Shown: positions 13,017-24,974, counted from the first letter of the stretch. The stretch is DNA of 64,000 nt from Podospora bellae-mahoneyi (GCF_035222275.1 NW_026946359.1:7130001-7194000); one strand, 5' to 3'. Notes: generated by a model not told the origin, from the letters alone. A program made the numbers and translations.

Positions 13017-14780
13017 CTACTCCAAGACACCCTCGGCGGTGGGCAGGGGGATGGCCTTGTAAAGGCAGATGAGCGCAGAGTGAGACTCGCCGCCTCCAGC
13101 AAGGGCATCGATCTTGTCCGACGTCACCTCGGTAACCTTGTCATCGTTGAACCACCACCACTTGCCGTCCTCAGGGCCGACTTTTCCAGTCACAGGATCC
13201 TTGGGCCCGGCCTTCTTGATGTACGCCGTGTAATGACCGCTGTCGGCACTGGCACCCTGATGAGTGACGACGCCGCGAAGTTCATAGATGCCAGACTGAT
13301 TGGCGCCGTCGTCTTTGCGCAGCTCGGGGTCGATGAGGGAGTTGAGCTCCTTCTTGGCCGCGAGGAGCGCAGCGTCTTTCTCGGCCTCGAACTCGGCATC
13401 AGTCTTGAAGCTCTCGCCCATCTCCACGTCACCGTCAGCCGACGTGGACGGCTTCTTTCCCTTCTCCTTCTTCTCCTGTTCCTTCTTCTCCTCGGGAGTC
13501 TGGTCCTCGACGGGGTTTCTCTTGCGACGCTTACGGGCCCGCTCGACATCCTCCTCCTCCTTGCGCACCTCGCGAACCTTGTCACGGACTGGAACAAGAG
13601 CCTTCCTCAAGTCGTCGGTGCAGAACTCGACCATGTCCAGCTCGTGCGGGAAGGTCACCTTGCGCATGATCTTGGCCTTCTTCTGGACGTCACGCTTCCA
13701 GAAGAAGCGCACAAAGTGAACTGTGAGGTACTTGGGTAACCGAGAGATCTTGGAGGTCTTGGTGTAGGTCACATCCCTCCCGAGAGCCTCTGATCTCTTC
13801 TCTATCTTCTCCTTGAGACCGTTGGCGAGCCCATCCCTCAAATGCGCCGTCTGGCCGTCGATATGGCAGTTGAGCTTCAAGAACTGATCCTTGGAATGGG
13901 TCGGCTCCTCGCCCGCTTCGGCAGCGGCAGCGTCGTCGCATTCGAGTGTGCTGGACAGCTCTCCGCACATGTACTTGCCGATGAACGAGGCCTCGGCGGA
14001 AGAGCCTTCCCCGCCTTCCTTGATCTGGAGCTTCTGGTTCAACTGAGACACAATTTGCGACCAGGCCTCCTCAGCGTCTTGTTGGGCGTAGCCTGGCCCC
14101 TTCTTACTCTTCTCGGCGAACTGTGGGAACGTGGAGCGAAGGGCGCTCAAAAAACCCAGTGGTGGCATTCCTTCCTGAGTTTTGGACATATCTCTGAACA
14201 GATTCCTCAGCTGGTAGGTGATATCAGCTCCCGGCGTGGTGGTGATGAGACCGAGCTGCGAACCACTGGGCGCGGCATTTCGGAACTCGTACTTTTCGAG
14301 CGACTCCTGAAGTTCGGGGATGGAGCGCAAAGCCTGAAGTGTCGAATTCAAATAACAGGTGTTGCCCAGGTTGATAAGGCCGGCCGGTGTGGCTCCAGCT
14401 TGCTGCGCTTGCTCCGCCTCGGTCATGTCCTCGAGGAACTTGACCTTCTCTGTTGGGCGCACGATAGCACCTCCGCCCTCTCCTGGCGTTCCCATCATCA
14501 TGATAACCTGACCGGGCTTGAGGCCCAGCTTGCTCATGTCGGTATCATCCTTCAGCTGGCCACCCTTGACGAGGATCTTTTGACGGTCGGGTTCGACACC
14601 TGTGAGACTGAAGAGCTGGTACTTGAGCTCTTCGCCGGGAGCGGTAGTATCGACCTCGACATCGTACTTCTTGGGCCCGTGCTTGATAACCACTAACATG
14701 ATCCATTAGTACCTACCCAAAGGTACACGCAGGAACGAGGATAGAGGAAGGGTCGTTGACTTACCGTTGACGGTCGCCAT
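13017..14780 (-). CDS. ubp6: Ubiquitin carboxyl-terminal hydrolase 6 (proteasome-associated deubiquitinase, USP14 family)
   Basis: Removes ubiquitin from substrates at the 26S proteasome. Exons 14780–14765 (only 16 nt, encoding MATVN plus one base) and 14692–13017 give 563 residues. Residues 1–75 are a ubiquitin-like domain (VVIKHGPKKYDVEVDT…), which in this family docks on the proteasome base. The USP domain follows: the Cys box has GNTCYLNS, with the nucleophile at Cys118, and the His box has DSGHYTAYI, with His about 492. A Lys/Glu-rich charged insert lies between the boxes (about residues 385–440) and is probably a surface loop. The start is chosen because the short exon supplies the expected β1 strand of the ubiquitin-like fold. 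It is transcribed divergently from the ARPC4 gene. Confidence 0.95.
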
Positions 14781-15256
14781 GCTGGTGGATTTGCTGGCGT
14801 TTGCAAGTGTGTGAGGAAAGTCTGTCCAAATCCGAATGCAGAACGGACAGCTGAAGGCTTCGAATTCCAAATGTTTTGCCCCCAAACCAAAGGCTCCCAA
14901 GGCAACCTTGAGATTCGTCACTTGGCTTGGAGGTTGCGGAGCGCGCGTGGAAGGCAAAGGAAAGGCGCGGGGTTGTCAGTGGTAACGACAGGGATTGCAC
15001 CCACCGCCACAGCTGCGAAACAGGGGGTTGCTGGGCTGGAGAGTATTACGTAACCCAGCCAGCCGGGTGCTTGGGGGGCTACGTGCCTGTGCCGCCCCGC
15101 CCTGGCCCGCCTTACCGCAGCTCTCGACAAGCAAGGAGCCTTGCCAAGGATACCCAGAGCGACGACGACAGCTCCAGGAGAGCATCATCCGCCCACACCA
15201 CCACCGGATCACCAGGAAACAGTTAGATCTGGAGGCATCCTGCCAGTACAGGCATC
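14781..15256. promoter_or_regulatory. Divergent promoter between ubp6 and arc19
   Basis: The 476 bases between the two start codons. It must carry both promoters unless a transcript starts inside the partner gene. It is GC-rich (for example the CCCCGCCCTGGCCCGCC stretch near 15095) with no clear TATA box, as is usual for constitutive genes. Confidence 0.65.
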
Positions 15257-16057
15257 ATGGTGAGCTCCTGAGCACGCCCAGAGCTTCCAGCATCCCAGAC
15301 ATCCAGAGTAGCCACGCTGACATGCCGTATCCCTGACAGTCGCAGTCACTTCGACCGTATCTCCAGGCTGTCCGCAGCAGTCTGACCGCCGCCCTCTGCT
15401 TGTCCAACTTCGCGTCCCAAACCGCCGAAAGACACAATGTTCCCGAAGTCGAGGCCCGAACATCACCCGAGGTTCTCTTGACGCCCCTGACGATTGCGCG
15501 CAACGAGAACGAGCGGGTACTCATTGAGCCCAGCATCAACAGTATTCGTATCAGCATCAAGATCAAGCAGGCCGACGAAATTGAACACATTCTTGTCCAC
15601 AAGTTTACAAGATTCTTGACGCAACGCGCCGAGTCATTCTTTATTTTGAGGAGGAAGCCCATCAAGGTATGAGGGACCGCTGGGTCAACCTAGATGCCCA
15701 CCTTCTTCGCTTTGGCTGTCCTGGGACATCTTTCCGTGACTGACGCGTGTGTCTGCATCACAGGGCTATGACATTTCATTTTTGATAACCAACTTCCACA
15801 CGGAGGAAATGCTCAAGCACAAGCTGGTTGATTTCATCATCCAGTTTATGGAGGAGGTTGACAAAGAGATTTCAGAGATGAAGCTGTTTGTATGTTCCAG
15901 CTGCGGCTCTCTTATATCGAGGACCACGCTAATCATTGCCATCAGTTGAATGCGCGGGCTCGTTTTGTAGCGGAATCTTTCCTCACTCCAGTACGTCAAG
16001 CCGCCCCCCTTTCCAATGTCATGGCATACCCTGACCGCCATTGTACAGTTCGACTGA
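15257..16057 (+). CDS. arc19: Arp2/3 complex 20 kDa subunit (ARPC4/Arc19)
   Basis: Core scaffold subunit of the Arp2/3 actin-nucleating complex, needed for cortical actin patches and endocytosis. Five exons: 15257–15259 (the ATG alone), 15340–15666, 15764–15889, 15946–15990, 16049–16057 (Phe-Asp-stop). They give 169 residues, matching the family length of about 168. The spliced protein begins M-SQSLRPYL and contains the conserved [64 protein letters not shown] and [13 protein letters not shown] blocks, and ends PFD. Every intron has GT..AG ends and a CTGAC/CTAAT-like branch. The first and last exons would be missed by ordinary gene prediction. Confidence 0.95.
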
Positions 16058-17010
16058 GCGAACCCGCTTTTACACTACCTCACTTAAATTATTTTGCATG
16101 CAATTGAACAGCTTTCCCTGATGTCGCTCCCCTTGTCGCTTTTATGGCTTCAGACCATCATGCTTGGCGTTTCTGGAGAAAAGAAGGTTGTAAGCGAGCC
16201 ATTTCACGACTGTTACGATCCACGACACTTGTCATGGGTCCTTGCCGGTCTTTGGTCTAGAAATAAAGCCTGGGTTCTACAGAAGTCTCTCCCAATTTTC
16301 TCTGCGTTCCATCAGCCCAAACTACCCCCGTTACGCCATCCGCCGGCCGGGCCAGATGACGGCTGTGTTGATGGTCACACGACTGCGTACTTATGTTATC
16401 AGAGTTGGGTTATTGCCTCGACTCTCGGCCACCATTCAAAGCCCTCGACATCCAAGGGTGTTGCATGTTACCTTGTTCGGCGTGAAGTGTGGATTGGTTG
16501 GATCCGTGACCGCCTGGCCTTTGATTCCGTCTGGAATCCCGGTCCTGTGTCAAGAATTTGGCAGGCGCGTTGCCAATTCTTTTGTTCAGATCGAGGCCAA
16601 GGACGTTTCATCTGAAGAGAAATCTGGTTCTTGCAGAGCACCTGGGAGTTCTAGGTGGGGAGATAGCTCAATCCTACTCTGCCGTTCTGGTAATTCCATT
16701 CAACAGATTTACTCCTTACGCTCTTTCAATCTTCTGTTCTCAGTTGAAACATCGATATCCCGATATCTTCGTTTCCTGCTGTTCTCTCGGAGCCAGCAAG
16801 ATCATCACGCTCTCCGCCTTCTCAACTCAGCTTTCGGAGTCTTCGAGGTCTTGTCACCGTTCCCAACGTTCACATCCGTCTGGAGCTCAGGTAAGTCTGT
16901 TTGCTCTTGGTATTTTTCGGCTTGGTATTCGCAATCCTCCCTTCTGCCGTCCATCATATCACCCTTTCCAGCCAGTGTCCAACTTGTGCCAGCCTCCCCT
17001 ATTGTGTCTC

Positions 17011-17055
17011 GAGGACAATAGCCTCACTCGAGGACAATAGCCTCACTCGACGACA
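17011..17055. repeat. Direct repeat of about 20 bp, two copies plus part of a third
   Basis: The unit TCGAGGACAATAGCCTCAC occurs twice in tandem and is followed by a diverged partial copy (TCGACGACAA). It lies in the leader/promoter region of the RRM gene. Confidence 0.8.
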
Positions 17056-17816
17056 ACAATTGCTGCGAAGGGCTCTTGCCCCACAGAGCAAACAATAGGT
17101 CTCCCCCATCTCAATCACGCCAAACCCCCTCGCAGGCTCTTTCGAATACCTGAGGCACCAATGAATATTTAATCTAAGCCCTGAAGAACCTCCACGCCTT
17201 TCTTTCTTCCCCCAGAACAAAATTCTCCCCCAAGCCTGCTCTCTCCCTGCAACACTCCGAGCTACCTCATTCTAATATCTTCCTGGCATCCAGCAGCCAA
17301 CCAACTACCCGCAACTGCCACCTCCCAAGGTATTTATTCCTGAAAACTCTGCAGACCCTTCTTTCTCTCTCCCCTTGCCATCCCACAATTATCTCTCTCA
17401 TCTTCCCATCCCACGACTTCCTCTCTCCTCTTCCCACTCCAAAACCTTTCTCTTTCTCTCAACCAAACACGGTGTGCCTCTCAGGTCGTCAATTGCCAAC
17501 TCTCAAGAAGTCGTCGCCACGCCGACCATCAAGGGGTACTTGTCGCCGACAATCAGGGGCTACCCGTCGTCGACTACATCTGTAAGTAAACATCTCCAGC
17601 CGCTCCTTTCCAGCCGCGAGCTCCGCTTTCCCCGGATTCACCCCTGCGAGGCGACATCATCCTTTCACATCCCCGTTAAACATCCCCCGTCGACACCACA
17701 TGGTTTGTTGCTCGGCGGCGACATCATTGACACTCAACTCCCTTCTTCAAAGTCCGCACTCCTCCATTTCACCTCCCACTGCTCATATTTCCACTGTCCT
17801 CTTCCTTGCCCGTTCG

Positions 17817-17944
17817 ACTTGCGACCTCAAAAGTCGCTCTTTTCACCGGCATACTCACTTTCTTTGCTTTCCTTCTTTTCCCACCAACTTGCGACCTTAA
17901 AGGTCGCTTTTTTTCACCAACATTATCACATTCTTTGCTTTGCT
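17817..17944. repeat. Duplicated ~65-bp unit carrying a palindrome (GCGACCTT-A-AAGGTCGC)
   Basis: Two similar units, each beginning ACTTGCGACC and ending TTCTTTGCTTT, lie 70 bases apart. The second holds a perfect 8-bp inverted repeat with a one-base centre (17891–17907). The first holds an imperfect version (17821–17837). They sit within about 185 bases of the RRM-gene start codon, so they could be protein-binding sites or RNA hairpins. Confidence 0.75.
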
Positions 17945-18000
17945 TTATTGCTACCCATGCTCGCACATCATGACGCCCGATTACTTGTTTGAGCACTGAC

Positions 18001-21000
18001 ATGAGAAAAGGCTACCGGAGAAAGTCCTCGGCCAAGCAACTGAAGATGAACTTCGCTGGACGTGGTCGCTCGACCGTGAGCGCCAACGGCTCTAACAAGA
18101 GTCAGTCTTCTGTCACCAGCTCTGGAAAGAGCCGTGAGCATACAGGCGGTGTGTCCCTTCGTGAGCATGCTGAGGATCATGAGCAGCACACTGGCGGTGC
18201 CTCTCTTCACGAGGACACTGAGCGCACGACTGGGGCCTTTCTCGCCGACAATAAGGAACCCGAGGGCGGCGTCTCTCTCAAGCACTTCGCCAACGACGCC
18301 TTTAATGACAAGAAGAACACCGGTGTCAATATGAGCGCGCGCAACGACTCTGACCAGGCGTCTTTGTCTTCAGTGAGAACTGCCAGTGCCTTTTCCCACC
18401 GCCACAAGGCTATGTCAGTCTCCGGCCAGAACATGGGCCACAACATGGAGACCATTCAGGTATGTTTTCGTGACCGTTTGCTATCTCACAACAGCTAACA
18501 GGTCCCATCAGGAGAACCACACCCCGGTCCGTCGCGTCGGGTTGAAGTCTCCGATGGCTCCTCGTGTCTTCAATGGCTTCAGCAGAGGCACGGGACAGCG
18601 CTCTCTGCTCACTAGTCAGCACCTTGCCAGCGCGCAGCTCTGTACATCTCAACTCGGCCAGAGCACTTCTGCTCCCGCTTTGCCATTTCTCGCCGTAGGA
18701 CCCCCCGACTCTCTTGTCTTGGTCACATCAGCTAACAATGAGCAGTCCCCACCCCAGCCTTCCATGGCCAAACCAGGTATGCCGCCCGGTGTTGTGAATG
18801 GCTCTTTCGGTATCCCTATGCCCTCTGCCTTCCTGGGATTCATTCATCATCCAATGGTGCCCGGTGGTGTTCCTCCTCCTACGCCACTCGGGACGCCTTG
18901 TGGCGAGTCTTCCGCATTTTCTGCCGTTGTTGTCATTTTTTCCTTGTTCTTCTGTGCTCATGTGCTGACTGTCTTCTCCGGTCCCAGGTCTCACGAGCAA
19001 TGCTGCCACGAACAATGCCGCTGCACCCCCAGCTCAGACTTCTCAGACGGGCCTCACTCCCAGCACCAATCTTGTCCGCCCTGCCGCCCATGAAGGCCAC
19101 GTTACTTATAACACCGGACCTATCTACAGCGGAATGGTTCCGCCTCCTGCTGGACTCAACAACGCCATCCCTCAGAGCCACTTCCCTGCTCAAGAAAGCT
19201 ACGTTGGCCGCAAGAACAATGCCAACACCCCTCATCGCGGTCATCAGGTTGGTCAGAACAACCACATGGCGAACCTCAACAACAGCAACATGGGGCCTCC
19301 CCGAGGCGACAACAACCTTGCCCAGAACAACAGCACGGGCGTGCCTGGCCACAGCAATGCTGCTGCCCCAACTCCATCCAATGCCGGCACAACACTTCAG
19401 GCCTATTTCAATCCTGTCACAGGCCAGACAATGAGACTGGACGGAACCATCTGGACTCCCCATGAGTCGAAGAAGGATAGGTACGCCGATCACTCCGTTT
19501 ACAATCAGTCGGAGCCGCGAAACTTTGCACCTCGTCCGATGGGCATCCCAGTCATGTTTCCACCCCCTCCCAACTTCACCTCGGGCCCTGGGTCCAGCAG
19601 TCAAATCGGCGACATCATCACCAACCAGGCATTCACTGACCCCTTCACTTCGCCGGATTCGTCTGCGATCAACGCTGTCGACGAAGCGGCGTACTTCCTT
19701 GCCAACTCTCACGAGATTGACTACAGCGAGTTGACTGAGGCTGAGCAGGAGTTGGAAGTCCAATGGGGATTGCTTCGAGACAAGCTCTCCGGACTCCGGA
19801 CTATGGGTTCCAACGCCCTGAGAAGGTTGATCAATGGTGTTAAGGGGATCCCCACCACACCGGTCCTACTCAATGTCATGAACTTTCCGTTCATTGAGAG
19901 TTCCAGTCAGTCGATGCCTGCTGTTTGGGGGGTCATCAAAATCAGCAACGTGAGTTTGCCGTCTCTTGTGTTGATGCTTTGCTTCGCCGGGCTGACATTT
20001 GTTGCAGATTCCATTCGGCACAATGCGAGCGGAGATCATCGCTATGCTTGGCCGCAATTCGAAAATCATCACCGATGCGCAGGAGGGAGTCCATATCATT
20101 ATGGAGCGTGTTACCTCGAAGACTGGGGATGCTTTCGTCGAGTTCAACAGCATTCACGCTGCGACTCGCACCGTCGAGCGCCATCACGAGGCTATCCGCA
20201 AGCACCGCCAACCTCGCTTGGGCGATCGGCCCATCAAGATGACGATGTCTAGTCAGAAGGAGCTCATGGAGGCGCTTTTCCCCTTGTGCCGCGGCGTGAA
20301 TTTCGACGATGGCCGCGTCACATTGCTCCCTGAAGACCCCGAAAGCCCGTGGAACACTTTCCGCGGCTTTGTCATGGCGGAAGAGTTGAACCTTCTCATC
20401 AAGCACATCGAGGCGCCTTCTCGCTCACCTTACTCCAAGGACTGTCCCCAGCGCCCTTTTGAGTCGATGATCTCCACGCTCAAAAAGCTGCCGTGGTACG
20501 CCTCTCATTTGATCACTCTTGAACAGCGTCAGATCATCTATGATGCAACCTTCCGGCTGATCGAGTTCCTCGGTGAGCTCCTCCAGAAGGGTGATGGGAG
20601 CCCCGGAAAGCATCGCCAGCAGACGGTTCTGAATGAGCAGTTATACAAGCGTCTTGTTCACGCCGCAATGCTCTGCCCCGGGTTCTCTGTCCTCCAGAAG
20701 GACAACATCGCCTACCTGGCGAACATGTCCGGACCGGCCATTGCCGAATTCAACATGCCCCCCTTCTCCGAGTGCTGGGCGCACCTGTACAACTTGTGCC
20801 CTCGCCCTGGTGTTCCGGTCGACGTGCTTGAGTGGTACATCACCCTCATCCGCGAGGAGACAGTTCGCTACGTCAACACACTCCCGGCGTCGGTGCAGGC
20901 TTCTATCAAGGAGCGTGCGAAGGAGGACAGTCTTTACTTCGGGTATATGTGGCACGAGATCCAGCTTCCTCAGGGCAGGGAACTCGCCGCTATGACTCTT

Positions 21001-21126
21001 CGGGACGTGGCTGAAAAGGAGCTGGATGCCATCAAGCGGATCCTGGACCGAGCCGCCGCTAACGCCCACGCTCCCCTGGTTACCGATGCTGCTTACCAGC
21101 ATCCGGATCACTACATCGTGATCTAA
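18001..21126 (+). CDS. Large RNA-binding protein with one hnRNP F/H-like RRM
   Basis: Exons: 18001–18459, 18512–18694, 18743–18899, 18988–19949, 20008–21126, about 959 residues. The 18695–18742 intron is weak and may be retained (48 nt, frame kept). The N-terminal ~550 residues are disordered, with repeated EHTGG(V/A)SL-type motifs near residues 40–80 and Asn/Pro-rich tracts. The RRM is split by the last intron: RNP2-like VIKISN|IPFGT, then RNP1-like TGDAFVEF, followed by RPIKMTMSSQ. TGDAFVEF resembles the quasi-RRMs of hnRNP F/H and ESRP, suggesting binding of G-rich or structured RNA. The C-terminal ~380 residues are well ordered, mostly helical in appearance, and not a family I recognise. 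The ATG at 18001 is provisional because a 5' intron may end near it. Confidence 0.8.
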
Positions 21127-22747
21127 AGCCGCACTTCCGCGCGGCTGGCTGCCATGAGAGGACTGCCGTGGGTATGTACGGCTAAGAACAGGGAACACTC
21201 CACCTCTCTGTTCTAGACGTCCTGGAGTACCATTCGCAACAACCTGGTACGACTTGGTCCTTACGGCTATCATCCATTCCTCCCTGGCGACTGTGGCTCT
21301 TTGCATTAGCGATTGTTGGTTTGTTTATGAAATTTCCTTCACGACACGCAACGACTGCACAGAATCACGAACTTCATGAACGTAACCTTTGATTCTCCCA
21401 TGAAGATGGCGAGGAACGAACAATGGCCTTCCGAGCACACGGCAACCTTTCACAATGGCACATCTTCAATCTTCTTCTCATCAAAGATTTTGGCTTTCGA
21501 CAAAGACGGAAAGTCAGGATGTTCCCTCTTGTTTGGGTTGGCGGTTGTTGGACAGGAGGACAGACAACACACAGAACGGATAGGCATAGACGGGTTTTGC
21601 TTTTTTTTTTTTTTCTTTGGCGATTCCTGTCGCGGTCGGTCTGCTCGGTCTTCTAGTTCGACATTTGTCTTTTCTGATGGGAACAACCATTTTGCAGAGT
21701 TTTTCCTTTACTATGGGTTCCAACATGGCGGAATTCGGTTCTTTCTTTCTTTTTGTTTTTTTTTTCTTTTTTTTCCAGAAAACTCACCCACAAAAACAAA
21801 AAAAAAAAAAAAGCCTCGAAACACCCACAAAACAATCACCAAAAAACTCGGAAAATATTTGAGCATTCATATGAAAACACTTAGGCCTCTTTGGAACCCA
21901 TTATCACTTGTCACAAGCAGGAAAAGGTGGATTGATCACGAAACTGGAGATGCTTTTTGCGGGCTTTGGTCGGTAGAGAGTGGGAGCGGAGGAACCTTCC
22001 TGGCGTATTTTAGACAATAAAGTCATTGGCCTATTATCTTTTTGTTTCCTGATGCATGCACGATGTGATATGATCTTGTGCGTGTTGATGATGCCCAGCA
22101 GGTAGTCCAAAACTGGTGCCAAGTAAACAGATGAATGATGATGGGATAGCGGCGCCTTTTGCAGAAATAAAGTGCCGGTGACATCCAGTCACTTCAACCT
22201 ACCTCATATCACCAGGAAATCAAGTCTCCAATCTTTCCTCCTGTCCGTCTTTTCCTCCACACCAAACAGCAGTGGCGACATCACCATGGTGACAGATTCA
22301 GGGGAAGCGGGTCCTCCAAACACAGCAGAAAAAGGAGGCAGCGCACAGACACCCAGACCCAAGCCTATGACGTTTGTTTTTTTGTGCCACCGGTTTATGC
22401 CGACAATTACCCGCCGCTGCACAGACGGATCCACGCGTTCGATCGTGCACGGCGAAAAAAAAAAAAAAGGTTCAAGAATCCCGAGGGTCCTCTTATCTTA
22501 TCGCCCGCTGTCAGTTGATATCCTTTCTTGCGATTCACTTTCCTTTCCACACCCGGCCTACCATCCCACTGCCATCAGCATTGCCGCCACTGTCGCTAGC
22601 CGCCGAGTTGCGCTGCCAATATCTCAATACCATTCTACGGATTTGAAGGGAGGAAAAAGCAAGACAAAGCCGAGAACCCCGCCAGAAACCGCGGCAGCAA
22701 AAACCTCGACGAGCGACAGTCCCAGACACCACCACAACCTTTTCGAC
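21127..22747. other. 3' UTR of the RRM gene and promoter of the carrier gene
   Basis: 1.6 kb with no supportable gene. It contains several homopolymer runs: T tracts near 21600 and 21745–21775, and A tracts near 21797–21812 and 22455–22468. A 214-codon open frame at 21376–22020 reads through these runs and is not protein-like. Confidence 0.6.
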
Positions 22748-24008
22748 ATGGCTACGCTTACCACCACCAGGACCCTACCTGGTGGCAGCCAGAAGATGGA
22801 AACCGTGTCCGGTGCTCCTGTACAACTTCTACAGTCCCGGGAGACCGGTGAGGTTGACCCCAGGCCAAAGGCTGGAGAAAGGCCAGCAGTCGCAAAGTCA
22901 TGGGCACACTTTGTAGCTGGAGGGTTAGTCGCCTGTCGCATGCCCATGCCCGGACCCAACTAACCTCTTGTCTCAGTGTCGGCGGCATGACAGCAGCAAC
23001 CCTCACAGCCCCCCTCGACGTCCTCAAAACCCGCCTCCAATCCGACTTTTACCAAGCCCAGCTCAAAGCCTCCCGCGCCGCCCACGTCGGCCCCATGAAC
23101 CCCCTCCGCACGGCAGTCTACCACTTCAACGAAACCGCCTCGATCCTCGCGGCCGTGTACAAGGTAGAAGGCCCGCGCGCCTTGTTCAAGGGTCTCGGCC
23201 CCAACCTCGTCGGCGTCGTCCCTGCCCGCGCGATCAACTTCTTTACATACGGCAACAGTAAACGTTTGTTGGCTCAATGGTTCAATGATGGGAAAGACGA
23301 CTCGACATACATCCACCTCTCCTCGGCCATGATAGCCGGTGTGGTAACGAGCACGGCGACGAACCCGATCTGGATGGTCAAGACGAGATTGCAGCTTGAC
23401 AAGAACCTCGCGGCTGAGGGCGGGATCGCGACGAGGCAGTACAAGAACAGTCTGGACTGCATCAAGCAGGTGCTGAGGAACGAGGGCATTTACGGGCTGT
23501 ACAAGGGCATGAGCGCGAGTTATCTGGGCGTGGCCGAGTCGACCCTGCAGTGGGTGCTGTACGAGCGGGCGAAGAAGAGTCTGGCGAGGAGGGAGGAGAG
23601 GTTGGTGATTAGCGGGAAGGAGAGGACGTGGTGGGATACGACGGTGAGCTGGATGGGGAACGCGAGCGCGGCGGGAGGGGCGAAGTTGATTGCGGCCATT
23701 TTGACTTACCCTCATGAGGTGAGTTTTGTTACTGTCCATTTTTTTTTGGGGGGGAGGGTTCTCGAACGCTGACGAGATGGTAATAGGTTGCCCGGACAAG
23801 ACTTCGTCAAGCGCCCATGGCGGACGGCAGACCAAAGTATACCGGCCTGGTTCAGTGCTTCAAGCTTGTGGCCAAGGAGGAGGGCATGGTCGGTCTCTAT
23901 GGAGGCATGACGCCGCACCTGCTCAGGACCGTCCCAAGTGCGGCCATCATGTTTGGCATGTACGAGGGCATCCTGAGACTGCTGCAACCTTCGCATCATG
24001 AGCCATGA
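22748..24008 (+). CDS. rim2: Mitochondrial carrier, Rim2/SLC25A33-36-like pyrimidine nucleotide transporter
   Basis: Inner-membrane carrier of the SLC25 family, predicted to exchange pyrimidine nucleotides into mitochondria for mtDNA and RNA synthesis. Exons 22748–22923, 22977–23718, 23787–24008, giving 379 residues. Three repeats are visible by their signature motifs: PLDVLKTRLQSD (from residue 71), PIWMVKTRLQLDK, and PHEVARTRLRQ across the last intron. The second motif has Trp where most carriers have Asp/Glu; PIW(M/L)(V/I)KTRLQLD is typical of the Rim2 branch. The sequence also has the helix-even motifs GLYKGMSASYLGVAEST and GLYGGMTPHLLRTVPS. The N-terminal ~50 residues are a polar extension. 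FAD/folate carriers share the Trp feature and are the main alternative. Confidence 0.88.
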
Positions 24009-24974
24009 GGATGACGACCGAGTCGAAAACGATGACGGCTGTACGGTCATAACTCTACGATGCGGCCGACCCAGGCGCACATGCCAACCTCTTCTCCTTA
24101 TACACCTCTGCACCACCAACAATCGATACCCTACCTTTCTTTCAGCGACGTATCATTACGGAGAACATATGCTTTGGCGAGCGATTGGCGTATATAGGAG
24201 ACACGGGGAACGACGGGAGACTGTGGGGGCGGGGGCGTGTTAACCCTCTTCTCGCACACTGGAAAGACTGGATGGGGCGGCAACAGCATGGGGATGGTTC
24301 AAGAAGGCAAGCATGGCATCCGGCGTTTAGGTTGGGCTTCTGTTGGGTGGTTTTTATTTTTGGGTATATATGGGATGATGCGAGTAGGTTTGGCAACGGG
24401 ATGATTTACCCCTCTCACTGTTACTCGTTGTTGCTTGTAATGATACAAGGGAGGGATTAAATGTACGATACCTGCGTCAGGGCGCATGATGCATGAAGGG
24501 AAAAACGGGGGGAGGATGTATGCATTCAGCAGGGGATGAAAGCTGGGGGGTTCTCAAATGGGTGGAAAAGAAAAGGAACGGAAAATTCACGGAAAGGAAC
24601 AAAGAGGTAAAATAGGATCCCTGCTCTTGAAAAAAGACAAATAAATCCAATATAAACATGGCAAATCAAGCCAAATCCACACTGAGCCGGAGTTCACGAG
24701 ATAGTAAACTGTCATAGGGACACTGGGAGGTGGAAAAACGGGATATCTCGAATTCAATGAAACCAAATAAAAGTCCAACAGCTAAACCCTCAAGACACTC
24801 TCTCTCCTTGGCTTCCATTCTCCTCCGCTGGCAGTGAATCGACATGAAAGGAAACAAAACAAAACAAAACAAAACAAAACGGTACAACTGATGCAACAAA
24901 CAACATTACTCGCCTCCTTTTTGGGAAAAAAATGACCAACCAAGCCCGCATATCATCATAACCCGTCAAGCTTT
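24009..24974. other. Convergent 3' region with (AAAAC)n repeat
   Basis: AT-rich convergent region between the carrier (+) and the SNX3 locus (-). It includes about six AAAAC units at 24850–24880. No gene is seen. The switch to GC-rich sequence comes at about 24975, the end of the open frame downstream of SNX3. Confidence 0.65.

Larger units (their letters stand above)
16058..18000 (+). promoter_or_regulatory. Pyrimidine-rich leader and promoter region of the RRM gene
   Basis: Nearly 2 kb without a supportable gene. The plus strand is rich in C and T, which suppresses stop codons and leaves long meaningless open frames in all three forward frames. Two strong donors with matching acceptors suggest 5'-UTR introns: GTAAGT at 16891 with a TTTCCAG acceptor ending at 16971, and GTAAGT at 17582. 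The region just before 17582 reads as a short repeat (PTIKGYLS/PTIRGYPS) in one frame, so an upstream coding exon cannot be excluded. Confidence 0.45.

Noticed and set aside
16242-17021. 259-codon open frame on the plus strand
   Set aside because: All three plus frames are unusually open here because the strand is pyrimidine-rich; the translation starts at a non-ATG codon, has no domain and is crossed by a strong GTAAGT donor at 16891.
21376-22020. 214-codon open frame after the RRM gene
   Set aside because: It reads through long T and A homopolymers (Phe and Lys runs) in a 3' UTR-like region and has no recognisable protein features.
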